In this document: piece after piece, positions 10,010 to 21,024 of the stretch
Layout of the letters: every line of letters begins with the position of its first letter
Numbering within the stretch: the first letter of the stretch is position 1
NCBI GenBank assembly: GCA_020746875.1
Contig: JAGTJL010000008.1
Location: forward strand, 310,001-374,000
Length of the DNA stretch: 64,000 nt
DNA from: Rhexocercosporidium sp. MPI-PUGE-AT-0058
Lineage: Eukaryota; Ascomycota; Leotiomycetes; Helotiales
Reading direction: 5' to 3'
Translations under genes and position numbers: made by a program
Notes under the pieces: generated by a model
Told to the model about the DNA's origin: nothing
The model's database searches: none
What the model saw: the letters and a program-made list of their open reading frames with translations, nothing else

Positions 10010-11435
10010 ATCAATGAACTGTACTGAGGTAAGATTGTAGAGTAAACTTGTGATTAAAACTCAGATAAGAACTAGTGTGTCTTTATAGGCACGGAGAGGG
10101 GAAGATAACAAAGAATTCTTGAGACGTGACTTGCAGCTTGTTAAGCGAGAGGAACGCTAGCTGCTTCCGGCATCATCACACGAATCACCAAATCACCCGC
10201 ATGGTTCTTATTGTGCCACGAAAGTTGTGACTTGTAGTAAATAGTAAGAGCTATTACGTATTACGAGAATACCATAAATTACAGTTGGATCAGCTAGGCC
10301 ATTGTGAGGAGACCCTGTGAGAAATATGTGCATCTTGTACAGCGGGAATTTTAGACTATATCCACGCTTGTAGATGTAGTAGTGCGAGGGTGCTGAAACA
10401 GATGGTTTATGATAAGTTAATGTCTGCGGCTGCACATCGCTCCTCTGTATGTTGCCCGCCTAACCTCGTCTACTGGCCAGGTTCGACTAGAAGCAATCCG
10501 ATTTATAGCATCTGCTGCTCTTTTATCATTATTGCAGACCGTGTTGTACAATGTATCTAAAGCTTGGCTTTTAAATGGTTCCCAGGGCAATCGGGGTGAC
10601 CCGGAATAATTGTTTTGTTGTACGTTCGAATAGTATGTCATTATTCTAGCTACGCTAAAGCTCACATAGTATTTGGGGTAGCTTACTACCGACGTCTTGA
10701 AAGAATGAAGCGGATCACTACAGAGATCAGCGAGCCTTTGTATTTATAGTCATCTGAAGTGCCCATTGAATCATATTCGCATATGCCAGCGGGCTCATAA
10801 ATCATTGACTATATACCGTGGAGGTCTGCCAGATTTGAGTGAATAGCAGAAGAATGACATCACACTGCAATACAAGCTGAAGTAAACTCCGAGAGGAAAA
10901 GTCAGTGGTATATTGTATATGGAGTGTTATTAGGCGTTTCGCCTGGCGAGAGAAATGAATAAAAATGTTTGCCGACATCACTTGTGTTCGACAAAATGTT
11001 ACTGGCTACTTCCTTGGCCTTTAAACCTATGTATAGGTGCCAAGGGAGGTAAAATTGATGGCCGAGGTCGCGGCCCTTTGAAAAGTCACATTTATCGCAA
11101 CAAAGGATAGTTTTCAGTGAGTGATTCCAACCCAGTGAATGCACTCGCTTGTAGCTGGCAACGACTTATCTCAGTTAGCGCGAGCAGGTTCATGTGATAT
11201 ATTCTCGATCGCAAAGGATCCTTCTCCGCAAAAGCGACCTCCTGCTCCACGAATGTCAAGTCCTAGACTCCCAGTACCATCAAACAGAATCTCGAACCAC
11301 AAAAGGGAAACGCCAAATCCGAGCGGGCACTTCTCTCTCCTCCATATTATCTTCGCCATTGAAAGTAAGATAAGGACATCGAGCACCTCGACCGACTCTC
11401 TGATACTAGTCACTAAGAAACCTACCATCATAGCC
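10010..11435. other. Intergenic stretch with one doubtful small ORF
   Basis: Mostly featureless. A minus-strand frame at 10641-10417 (74 aa from an ATG) has a protein-like composition (ends in WPVDEVRRATYRGAMCSRRH) but no recognisable motif or context. Just before the next gene, 11330-11430 is somewhat pyrimidine-rich. The frame upstream of 11436 stays open but starts without support, so I treat it as leader. Confidence 0.35.
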
Positions 11436-11819
11436 ATGTGTGTCGAGACGGTACGCCAATACACTTGTGGATGCGAAGAGCTCGAGGAAGTCAATTTCTG
11501 CGAACTCCTACTCCAACCAGAAAACGGCCACTACGCAAACGGTCAGAGAATCAGACTCGAAGTCGTCCAAATAGAGATGTCTCAAGAATGCGAGGAATGT
11601 GCTGCGTTGGCTGAGCAGTTGATAATCGCTCAAGCAAAGACTGCCACTACTAAGGAGGATGAAAGCAAGGGCAAAGATGGGGAGGCGGAAACTGCAGGAA
11701 TAACAGAGAGGGCGGCTAGTGATGAGAATGGTGGAGATGATGGGGATAGCGGTTCGGGAGAGGCTGTTGCTCGTGGCCTAGGCTGGGGTACCGTGGATGA
11801 GACTCATGATGAATGGTAG
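11436..11819 (+). CDS. Small Cys-rich/acidic protein, function unknown
   Basis: 127 aa, single exon. I chose the ATG at 11436 because Cys-rich, protein-like sequence begins there (MCVETVRQYTCGCEELEEV); the frame upstream to 11139 is open but looks like leader. The N-terminal half has seven Cys, including a CGC and a CEEC pair, suggesting a small metal-binding or disulphide fold. The C-terminal half is low complexity and rich in Glu, Asp, Gly and Ala. There is no signal peptide and no membrane segment. The start (MC-x5-QYTCGC) recalls short fungal orphan proteins that I have no function for. Confidence 0.6.
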   Translation: MCVETVRQYTCGCEELEEVNFCELLLQPENGHYANGQRIRLEVVQIEMSQECEECAALAEQLIIAQAKTATTKEDESKGKDGEAETAGITERAASDENGGDDGDSGSGEAVARGLGWGTVDETHDEW

Positions 11820-13321
11820 ACGGTCGCCAGTTCAGAGAGTGCGAACGAATCTCGTATATCCTCGTACGTCTTGACAGAAGCTGGTCTAGTTATTATGAGA
11901 AGCTTTGGTGGAATTACCTCTGCAGCGAAAGCCAGAAATAGAACTTCATGCCGATATCATTCACGTTCTCTGAGCAATATCAAGATTCCAGTGCACTTTT
12001 TGCGTACGGATAGATACCAATGGGAAACGCATTTTCTGGCGAGTCGTACTGATGATTATTTCGGCATGAGATCGTTGAGTAAGCAGCTGTATGACCTTTG
12101 GCCGCGCGATTCGAATAGAAAACTCGTCTTGTTCGGTGTTGTCAGATACTCCGTTTTACCACCTGTGACTTCTACAAAGAAACATGCGTCACGTTCATGT
12201 TCTGGTTTTTCATTCAGATTTCATTTCTTTATCGACGCTCTAAATTGAGGTGTGGTTGATGGAAAGGTCCCAGACCGCGACCACAATTCAAACCCCTCTA
12301 GACCATCCCAGCCTGTCAAACCTCAAGTAGGTGATCAGCAATCACTAGAACCAAAGTAATCAAGTATAGCGGTGTTCCCGCAAATCTACAGCAAGATTAA
12401 AAATGGCGTAGCTAGCGCTAAGTCTGTCTTACCTATTAAGGGAACATGTTGTAGAGGCACAGGTTGAAGTACCCAATTAACGCCTCTCAGTGGAGCTATT
12501 GAAAATAATTTTGAGCATTGCGGCAAGACTACACTTGGCATGCATGATTAGCATCTATCTATCAATAACCTCTGTTTGGTTCTAGAGATGATCAACCGGC
12601 TACTAATTATGGTAGCTCCAGCAGTGGCCTCCAGTGACCTAGACCGACCTACAAGCTACGCTGCGAAGAAATTAGGAGTCTTTCTAGACCTAGCTGAGGG
12701 TACTTCTCGTGGCTAGGAAAGTTATTCGAGCCACATTTCGGCAAACAGCAGAAGGTCCAAGATCACTACTGTATGCCTTTCCAAAGTTTGACATAAATTT
12801 CCCCACCCCATCACTGTCAAGAACAGGAATACGCGAAAGACATTGAGTCAAAAGGCGGTACAAGATGGAACCGGGTTCCCATCAAGTTGGCAACCTTTGC
12901 ACTTCTCCTGGGACGTCTTTCACTCCTGGATCCAAAGTATCGCGCACAATGTTGACTCGAAGGTCTGTGCTTCCTCTAGCGACACTCGCTGTCGTCAACG
13001 GGGCTGCAGTATGCACACCTCAACGACGCATTGCAGGAGGGGAAGACGTCATCCTTGCATATGCCCAAACGCTAATTACCTAGTGCGACTTATACAGCTT
13101 TCAACGACATTCCATTCGGAATCGGCGGACTTGGGGGACAGTGCATCACGACAATCCTTGCGGACGGTCTTCCAGGACCACCAGTAGGCTTCACTGGTAG
13201 ATGAACACAGCTTTATTTTTCCTCGTGCCGTAGTCGGTTAGTCGGCTTGCCGCTCTTGCTCAGGCGCTAATCACCCTCAGCTCACCCTTGGCTCAACTCG
13301 AAGATTCTTAGCCCCACCTAC
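11820..13321. other. Gene-poor stretch
   Basis: Short open frames (for example 11871-12248 and 12843-13187) have no motif, no start context and unlikely composition. I see no gene, RNA or clear repeat here. Confidence 0.4.
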
Positions 13322-14036
13322 CAGAAGAGGCTTACCTCAGGCACTCAAGCCATAAGTCGAGACTATTCCTAATACGGTTACTGCGGGTGAACTGCAAGTC
13401 ACATGTGGACCTTCGACCAAATGGCCTGAGGATCCTGTCCAGAATTTTGGGCGTGTGCGGAGGTTTTTCCCACGAAATGGACTCCATCTTAAAACTCATT
13501 TTCAACCATAACCACAAGGTGTTTAGTCAATTAAATAGAATCATTCGATTCGCCCGCTTCCACTGCACAACTGAGTGAATTTTGGGCCATATCAGCACGA
13601 GATTTGTGTCGTCAGAGTACGCAGTTTAACCAGGTTATCTCTTCAACCCACCCAACCCGTCCAAAGTATAAGTACACTCCTATTAATTGCTCAAGATTCT
13701 GGAGTGGACGAGGTCATGACGCATCAGAGTTTTCCACAATATACAGGCATAGGGGCGGGAAAAAACATAGATGCCTAGATAGAGCATATCTTTATGCACA
13801 GCCCAGTGAAATTGAGGACCAGTACAATGCGCGTTAATGTGGCTATTGATGGATTCGCAAAGACCTATTCTCCAGAATCGCGGGGAAAAAAAAGGTACAA
13901 AATAACCGCAGAGCAGTGTGCGTGTCGGACAGGATCCTCAGGCCGTTTGCTCGAGGAGTGTCCTAAGTAATGTGATCAAATCTTAATGGCACTAAACTCC
14001 TCTTGGAAATGGCCCGAGTGCCTGAGGTAAGAAGAG
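13322..14036. repeat. Decayed element bounded by imperfect long inverted repeats
   Basis: About 120 bp at 13322-13441 recurs in inverted orientation at about 13930-14036. Two blocks are nearly identical: CTTACCTCAGGCACTC (outer) and GGCCTGAGGATCCTGTCC (inner, with CAAA outside it). The sequence between the blocks is recognisably related but degraded. The roughly 490-bp centre has no open frame. Long terminal inverted repeats around a non-coding core suggest a non-autonomous DNA transposon (foldback or MITE-like), but I cannot identify a target-site duplication. Confidence 0.55.
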
Positions 14037-14187
14037 GCTAAGCAAAGGATCATGTGACTAGCAAGTCGCAAAGCACAACTATCATAACAAGTCTTTCATG
14101 TTTCGAAAAACACTCCGAAAGGCGACTCCGCATAAAGTATTATGTAATATTTAGTAAAAATTAAAATCGCCTACCATAAAGCTCTCG

Positions 14188-14397
14188 GAGCTGAATGTTA
14201 TTAAAGGTGGCCACTTAAAGGTCGTTCAGAGACTTCTCGATGCTAAGGCTGATGTTAATGCTGCTGCCGGTAAGGGTGGACGGACTGCGCTGCAAGCAGC
14301 TGTTGAGGGCGGCTACTAGGAGGTTATAGAACTCTTGAAGTCTTTTGGTGCATGCAATGTGGAATTGGGTATATCAAGTGAGGACGAGTGGCCGTAA
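14188..14397 (+). pseudogene. Ankyrin-repeat relic
   Basis: Translating from about 14188 gives two ankyrin-type repeats: GGHLKVVQRLLDAKADVN, then GRTALQAAVEGGY, an in-frame TAG, and EVIELLKSFGA. The motif spacing (TALQAA, VxxLL) is classic. The stop sits where ankyrin repeats usually have a polar residue, and no start or flanking gene is visible. This is a leftover of a larger ankyrin-repeat gene. Confidence 0.7.
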
Positions 14398-14431
14398 ACA
14401 CGTGATCAAAAGACGATTCTTGAATTGCTTG

Positions 14432-14602
14432 TGTTGCGACTACAGAGGAGCTTAAGGCTCTTTATATACAGGATTTCTAGGTTCTTAGAACCTTCTAGGA
14501 GCTATTACAAAGCCATTAGAAATCGATTAGCTTTGTAATAACTACTAGAAACCTCTAGAGCTACATAGTCAGGTGATTAGCTAAGCGAAAGTGCTAGCAA
14601 CA
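14432..14602. repeat. Possible solo LTR (terminal repeat-like block with internal hairpin)
   Basis: The block begins TGTTGC and ends GCAACA, is about 171 bp long (like two clear solo LTRs in this window), and has a TATA-like TTTATATAC. Inside is an imperfect palindrome centred near 14528 (CTATTACAAAGC...GCTTTGTAATAAC). No matching 5-bp flanks are seen, so this call is weak. Confidence 0.3.
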
Positions 14603-16236
14603 TCTGGGAGGCACTAATTACAAATCAACCACAAATTAACACTGATCAATCGTTTGCAGTCGATATCGTCACTTTTACACAACCGATTCTCGTCCTATTA
14701 AAGATCATGTATTGAGTTGAATATGCTGACTTAACGAGATGAGTATTATTGTCCTGAGCAAGGATGATCTACTGGATCCCCTCTGTGAAGGTCCCGACTA
14801 TAGAGTATCCCTTCGTTCTGTTCTTTTAATGTTTGCGACCGAGCCTTTGATTATGTTCTAATGCTTTAAACAGTCTCATTGCGATCCACGGACTCTGCGA
14901 GGGCCAGCTTCACACATGGACCGTCTATTCACACGACTGACTGCTCTTGCATTCTGGCGTAGCGAATACATTCTCTATCCACGACTGCTACGAAGTCTCG
15001 GCCGTGGAAAACCTGCGGTGTTTGAACTGGATGAAAGCGGTTCGGTACGCACCCTCGCTTGCTTGAAGCGCGCGCGAGTCACAGCTTCGAAGTTGTACGA
15101 TGCTTGTGCATTTGTTGGTATTTTATGGTAGATAGCAATCGAGCGGAATAAGTAACTAGCTCCTCTCTGAATTATTAGTATTTCGAGGGGTCCACAAATA
15201 GTGAGAAAACCATATTCTTCAAGTCGAAAATCTCCGTCAGACACACTACCGTCCTACCGAAGGCATGTCGGCTACAACAGAAATCAATAGTGTATATACT
15301 ATTATTGCTGAAGTCATTTAATTAGGTCCGCAAATGCTTCTTATTAAAATAACTAAAAGCTGATATAGCTGTTATAAGACATACCCACACTCAAGTATCC
15401 TTTGAGTGTTATTGATCATAGGTCTTTAGCTTGGGCTCAAAGCTACAGAATCAATATTATAAACGAGGATGGAGAAGAAGAGAGGTGGATGCCAAGTACT
15501 CGAACTAGATGAACTAATGCTCTGGAATCGCAGGAAGAAGGTTGATCCTAAATGGTCGAACTAGATGTTGTCGCGTCGATGGGATCGGAGATGGGAAGGA
15601 GTTCTTTGGATAAGGCAAGACGGACGGACGGATGGGTGGGTGGAATATTGTTATGATATTATGGAGGATTGAAGCAATCAATGGATATCCCTTGAAGTAC
15701 TTTTGTCCTGTTTTGCCTTTCTACTTTTTGATGTCGTGAAGTTGAAGTCAACTCAGCGTAAACTTTTATTTATCTCTCTCCCGCGAACCCAGAAATCCTC
15801 CTCTCGCTCTCTCTCTCTACATGAGCTTTTCTTCTCTTCCTTCCCATCCAGCTTTTAATTGATCAAGATCCTGAATCATTTCGCTCAACACGTGCCACCC
15901 AAACATGGGGGACCCCGAAGTGGGTATTCCCCGAAATCCTTACAAACATCTCGCATATCCCTGCAAAATTCATAAATCATTATCCAATAAAAGAACCCAG
16001 TCGCTCAATTTTATTCCTTCTCTAATTATATCATTCATTTTGGTTTTGGTTCATCCTGATGTATTGTCAGCGTGGATCTTCACTCTCGGTCCTCGGGTTG
16101 CAGCCGTGATGCGATGGAAGGTAAACAAAGACCCATACCGAAGCGAGGAAACGAAAACATCAACGTAGTGAAGCATACCTGTTTCTCTTTCTCTTCTGAC
16201 TTATGTCTATCCCAACGCTAATCTTCCTTCCTCCTC
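14603..16236. other. Gene-poor stretch with one possible promoter
   Basis: Mostly non-coding. A strongly pyrimidine-rich tract at about 15772-15852 (with a CT repeat) looks like a fungal transcript leader. A plus-strand ATG frame follows at 15905-16168 (87 aa, one hydrophobic segment near its middle), but its composition and lack of motifs leave it doubtful. Confidence 0.35.
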
Positions 16237-16649
16237 TTAGTTATTGTTTGCATTGTTCGCATTGTTGCCGTTGTTGTTGAAAGATGCGTCGAAAGCAGCG
16301 ATTTTGACTTCCGCAGCTTGAGTTCGAGACGGAACTCGGTTGGCTTGGATTGCATTATAATTGCTGGCAATGTATGATCGAGGAGTGACGACAGGTAGGG
16401 AGGGATCTGCTATGAACGGAGCGACACGTTGACTGGCTAGTGCTGCATCGGCAGCGACTTGGGCTGGTGTTCTTGGAGGAGATGCTGTGGCGGAAGGTGC
16501 AAATCTGGCAAGGGGAGTTTTGATTAGCAGGTTAGACAATAAAGTAAAGGGACTTGGTAGGAATAAGAGGATATGGAAACGGTGCTGAATGGTACACACT
16601 GGTCTGCAGAGCCGTCGATGGCTGTGGTCGAGTAAGTGTTTGCAGCCAT
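16237..16649 (-). CDS. Small Ala/Asn-rich protein, function unknown
   Basis: Two exons, 16649-16600 and 16504-16237, joined across a 95-nt intron (GTGTGT...CCAG, branch-like GCTAAT near the acceptor) give 105 aa. The protein starts MAANTYSTTAIDGSADQ, has a Pro/Ala-rich middle and ends in a poly-Asn tail (NNNGNNANNANNN). No signal peptide, membrane segment or known domain is visible. The frame upstream of the acceptor is open but hydrophobic and shadow-like, which supports the spliced model. I do not recognise the family; small Asn-tailed proteins of this kind are often lineage-specific. Confidence 0.5.
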
Positions 16650-17245
16650 AGGGGGTGGTGAGTCTTGCCGACGGGAAGTAGGCGTGGAAAGTGTGAGATG
16701 AAGTGAGCAGTGGGGTATCCTAGGACTATTTATAGTACCGAGTAAGGAGATCGTAGAAGAAGTTATGGTTTGGAGCAATTAGAAGGTTTTAAGGTGTGTG
16801 AAGGAGTTACTGAATGATGAGAGCCACGTGACTTCAGCGGGAGGGGGTATTGTAGCGAAGTGTTAGAAGAGTTTGATGATATATTATGTAGGAGAAACTC
16901 TGACACAGAGAGGGGAGTAAAGCTCTTATAAAAGGATAAAAGGAAGCCATCTTGTCCACAATGCAGCGTTGGGCAGTTTTTCAGATTCGAGTTTCGTGTG
17001 CGTATCAGTCACTTCGAACCTCAACATGCAAGCAAGTCGGACGTACTAGGATAGAACCAGGAGAAGGCCCTCAGCTGACATGGATGAGCCGTGGAGTTGG
17101 ATTTGGTATGCAGTCTCAGGGATCGATGCTTTAGCGTGTCCTTGTCGTCCAATCAAATGACATGGCTATTCGCACATAGATCGGGGAGGCGCAAGACAAG
17201 TTTACCTTCCGACGACTGCGTTGATGTTCACGAAATACGATGGCA
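16650..17245. other. Promoter side and spacer
   Basis: Upstream of the small Ala/Asn-rich gene and before the MITE pair. I see no gene. Confidence 0.4.
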
Positions 17246-17466
17246 CAGCGATTAAGTGTTACCCCTAGTCGACAGGGGGGTGTATTTTTCAAACGTACAA
17301 CTCTCTTAAAACACAACATAAATTTATAAAAAAAACTTGAGAATGTATCAAAAGATAAGGGGAATACATAAAAAGGGTTTTCCTCAAATTTTTAGGACTG
17401 TGGTGGTGGTATTACAAAGGAAATAAGTTGTGCACTAAAATGACTAGGGGTAACACTTAACCGCTG
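17246..17466. mobile_element. MITE A, 221 bp, TA-flanked, 25-bp TIRs
   Basis: Left end CAGCGATTAAGTGTTACCCC and on to TAGTC (17246-17270); right end is its inverted copy (17442-17466), with one mismatch in 25. The right flank is TA (17467-17468); the left flank is CA, one change from TA. TA target and short non-coding core fit a Tc1/mariner/pogo-derived MITE. Confidence 0.8.
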
Positions 17467-17468
17467 TA

Positions 17469-17615
17469 CGGAAGGGGGTGGAAAGTGGGTCTCGTCCACT
17501 GCCTTTACCTTTTGAGGAAATTCGTGGAGAAATTTCTAGAAATCCAGACAATTGATTGGAAGAATAGCCTTGCTGTTGACAAGGGAGGACAAGACCCACT
17601 TTCAACCCCCTTCCG
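17469..17615. mobile_element. MITE B, 147 bp, TA-flanked, about 29-bp TIRs
   Basis: Left end CGGAAGGGGGTGGAAAGTGG to GTCC (17469-17497); right end is the inverted copy (17587-17615), with two mismatches. TA sits on both sides (17467-17468 and 17616-17617). It abuts MITE A and shares the middle TA. Confidence 0.8.
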
Positions 17616-17617
17616 TA

Positions 17618-18129
17618 CCTCCGTAAAGTTTTTGTGGGTGCCACGCAGTGGTTCGCGCAAACACGCCGTAATCTCTCACCGACATCCACAGGCTCGGCAG
17701 GCCCAAATGATTGTCTCACCGCTTTCATTCTGCCCACGCCAGTTGGAAGTGGAGAGTGGAGTATTTACGCTCAAGCCAAGGTTTCTAGGTTGTTCAAGAC
17801 AAGAGAGTCGAGGTCGAGGTCGAGGTCGAGCATTTTGGAGTGGGGCCTGGGTCTGTGGAAAACGGCAGAAGGCAATGCCTCAGGAATCCCTCGCAGCCCG
17901 TTGGCTCCTCCCGCCCTTCATTTCACGGCCCTTATCTAATTGACCAGTCCGTCCCGTGATTGGCAGCTGACCACTGCCAGATATCACGTTCCCAAACCGC
18001 CAGGCTTGCAGAAACAAGGTCTTTGAAAACAACAAATTTCCAGCCTTGCATTATCTTGCTGAGCGAATCACATGGCATCGAACCCCGCCAATTGCCCGCA
18101 ACCACAATTTCTTCCCTGCAAATGAGCAA
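17618..18129. other. Intergenic stretch
   Basis: Contains a GAGGTC-type hexamer microsatellite (about 17808-17830). No convincing gene, although several frames are open. Confidence 0.4.
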
Positions 18130-18951
18130 CCTCATCAACCTCTCGAACTGCAGGCAAAGAGATCAACAACCTTGGATGGTGTTTTCTGACCGACAACGAT
18201 CACTCAGTTGTCCTGCCCGACCGGCTCCGTCCAGCTCCGCCAATAGACTTCGTCACACCTACACTGAGGGGCAGCAGTGCACCCTATCTTCCGTTGTACA
18301 TCAGCATTCCACCCCGCGATTTATTTCATCAGATTCACTTCTCCTTTCGCCGTGCGTCTTACCTTGACCAGTATAACGATAAAGTCAATATGTATTTGCG
18401 TATGGCTTGGCGATCCGAAGCTGGCGAAGCTGTCCAATATCTCATTCGAAGGGCGTGATTCACTCTGATCTACGGCCTGATAACTATCTTCTCAATGCGG
18501 ACAACAGCCTCTGCCTATGTGACTTTGGCGGCTCTACGTGTGGGCCTATATATGGAAGAGGTCTCCCAGATTCCGGGTTTTTTAACCTAATATTGGTTGG
18601 ATATCTACCGTCGGTAGTGACATGTTCAGCCTAGGGTCGGTATACTATTTCATCATGACTAGCCACTGGCCCTACAAGCTGCCTAGACCTTTCGTATCGG
18701 CAGCAGAGAAGTTAGAGTACGGAGAAAGGATAGATACACTTTTCAGCAAAGGAAAGTTTCCTGTAGTAGATGATCTGGTTGCTGGAGCTATCATACATGG
18801 TTGCTGGACAGTGGGGTACAAAGACGTGGGAGCGATGCTTCTTAAACAGGAATCTTTGTGCAAACAAGTGTTCGCAGATGTTATGAATGTTCAGGAAGAT
18901 GAAACTAGATTTGTGTTCTCAAAGCACCCTGCGACTACCATAGAAAATTGA
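18130..18951 (+). pseudogene. Wrecked protein kinase gene, C-lobe largely readable
   Basis: A kinase can be followed through three frames. From about 18130 a frame reads ...INNLGWCFLTDNDHSVVLPD... to RMAWRSEAGEAVQYL (about 18430). A missing base then shifts to HSKGVIHSDLRPDNYLL with an HSD catalytic loop and CDFGGS (DFG intact). A second shift near 18580 leads to STVGSDMFSLGSVYYFIM (subdomain IX) and on to the stop at 18951. The N-lobe glycine loop is not found, so the copy is also 5'-truncated or of a short kinase-like class. Each break falls inside a conserved block, so introns do not explain them. It belongs to a different kinase subgroup from the wreck at 5.1-6.2 kb. Confidence 0.75.
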
Positions 18952-19944
18952 CATCCAAGTTTTCCTCGTCTTCAGACTTCCAAAGGTCGCTCCAGTTGTA
19001 TCGGTGCCATCTATCATACATGAGCGAAACGGATTTGCTTGGAATGAGTAGAGCGTTACCTAAGGATTTCGACAGGTAGACTGGCCACACTTTCCTTTCT
19101 TTCTGCTTGAGCCCAGTGGATTCTCTTTTCTGCCAGGACATGTCGAGGAGCCTGGATTCGAGCAAGGCGGAAGGAACCGAGCTTGCTCTTGTGACTACGG
19201 AAAGGAGGTTGTCCTGCTAAATTTAATTCGTTGGCGAATCGCTAGTATAGCGCTGGCTAAGGGCTATAATATATCCTTACTTCTGGGACCGAAGTAAATA
19301 AGAGGGGAGATATTGTAATAGTCTGTGCTTTTAGCGCTGATTGTGTAATTATTGCCTTTATAAGGATAGTAAGGGGGAAGAGGTAATCTTCCCTCTTTAG
19401 TAATTCGCTTTTGTATAAATTGAAATATTATTAGCGAGTTTATAGCGCTTCTTTAGCTATTCTATTATGCTATAGTTACCTCAGCGTGCCAGTGATCATT
19501 ACATCCCGCCTGCATGGGCTTGCGAATATCACACTTATTATAATGGATCTGCCGTCCGATGTATTCCGAGGCTGCAGAACTCCTATTTCGTGCATCGAAT
19601 AGAGTGACACTAGTAGCTGCTTATCCTTTGTTATGTACTCGGTGTCCAGGTTCGTGCATATACTAAGGAAGACTCGGTTGCAAGCGATTGGCTGAGCAAA
19701 TCACATACCATTCGACAGCATGACATCAAGAAATATTTGTCTCATATGTCCAGTATCGATAAGCTTTGGAAGGGTAACTTCATAATCTCATTGAATGTAG
19801 AGAATCGCGCCGGTCGTTGTTTTGTGTTGCTTTGATAGATTAAGTTACGGTTGATTACTCCCCACAGGGGTCGGCAAATATTAAATCGCCACTTCACGCT
19901 GCTTTTAATCTTACACCACAAAGGCAATGCAGGACTTGAGGTTA
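18952..19944. other. Gene-free, partly RIP-like stretch
   Basis: From about 19210 to 19480 the DNA is AT-rich and TA-rich like RIP-mutated repeat. A minus-strand frame at about 19165-18935 (76 codons, rich in Trp, Lys and Ser) has protein-like composition but overlaps the end of the kinase wreck and has no motif. I make no gene call. Confidence 0.4.
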
Positions 19945-20760
19945 TTTATTAAATCTCTATCATTTTGTATAAGCTCCGTGTGCATCAATTAGATCTAGAC
20001 ATCGCTGATGCATTATATGCACAAGGTCTCGGACTTCTGCATTTGTAATTGAGTCCTAAGCCTCTTTTATAGCCGCATGAAGGCGTGGAGAGCTTTAATG
20101 GACCTTAAGGTGTAAAACAGCGAGTATATCTTTCATTTTATTCTATAGAGCTTTAATTAGAGAGAGATCAGGAGAAAAGGAATAATGAAAGATTGGTACA
20201 ACTCCTCTATCTTTTATATATATTAACGTCGCCGCCGTATTATATCCTGACCCTCCGTCTTATTGAAATTGAAGCTCTATATAAGGCGTTTCGCTATTGT
20301 AAAAGTAGTTCTAGACCATAGGAAAGGTATGCTCGTAGTAAGTTTAGCTTGTAATTGTTTTTTGAGCCTTCTTCTAAAAGAGGCCGGGGCCTTTATTATA
20401 TTTACCACTCATTAGACCCCAGAACATTCAGCTTATCTTTCTCTGTCATTTGTGGCTTATATAATTAGGAAGGAATAGCTCGGATACTCTAATTTTGCGT
20501 ATGTACCATTGCCTTTTATAGTATCCCGGCTGGACCTAGCTCTCGTCGCTTCGGAGGATTAAATCCTATATATCGTCGGTTTAATTTTTGTGCTCTTTAG
20601 CCCACGCAAGACGTAGCGCTTAATTCTTTACTGAAAGTGGCGGCTTTCTCTTTCTTATAGCTCGTGTATAACCTTCTTTCCGAAAAGCTATACGAATAGC
20701 TAATCCTTCGCACCAGTTTTCCTACTCGAGTCATTTCGGTAGCTCTGCCTAAGGTATTTC
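19945..20760 (-). mobile_element. RIP-degraded Tc1/mariner transposase remnant
   Basis: On the minus strand, with many TAG/TGA/TAA stops, one reads LRLAWAKEHKN (about 20620), LRSDE (about 20560, matching the WSDE box), then DGGSGYNTAATLIYIKDRG (second catalytic Asp), FSPDLSLIKAL followed by a stop where Trp is expected (third catalytic region), and MHQRCLDLIDAHG near the C-terminus. Order and spacing match a mariner DDE transposase. Stops stand where Trp codons are expected, as RIP (C to T) would produce. No terminal repeats could be found by eye. Confidence 0.75.
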
Positions 20761-20859
20761 TCGTCGGAAAGAGCTCTGCGTAACCCAATGGATAAGATAC
20801 TGTCGATAAGGTGTATCAACCTTAGTATTATAACTATAATTATGTTTTTGAGGGGTAAG

Positions 20860-21019
20860 TGTAACGACGCAAGAGCCTTGGACGTGAAGATAGACTTAAT
20901 ACTTAGAATACAAAAACTACAGAGCTACTGTACAGGAGGGAGGCATATATATAAGGAGTCGGAGGGGGGTCGGACCTGTTCCGGACCCCTAACCTAGCCG
21001 AAGCATACCTGTCGTTACA
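20860..21019. mobile_element. Solo LTR, 160 bp, TSD GTAAG
   Basis: Starts TGTAACGAC and ends GTCGTTACA (9-bp perfect inverted ends). It is flanked by the identical 5-bp sequence GTAAG at 20855-20859 and 21020-21024. It has a TATATATAAGG promoter-like box at about 20946. No internal retrotransposon sequence is attached. It is less AT-rich than its surroundings. Confidence 0.85.
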
Positions 21020-21024
21020 GTAAG

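Noticed and set aside
17444..17943. Overlapping open frames on both strands
   Set aside because: They cross MITE B and a hexamer microsatellite; repeats explain the openness.
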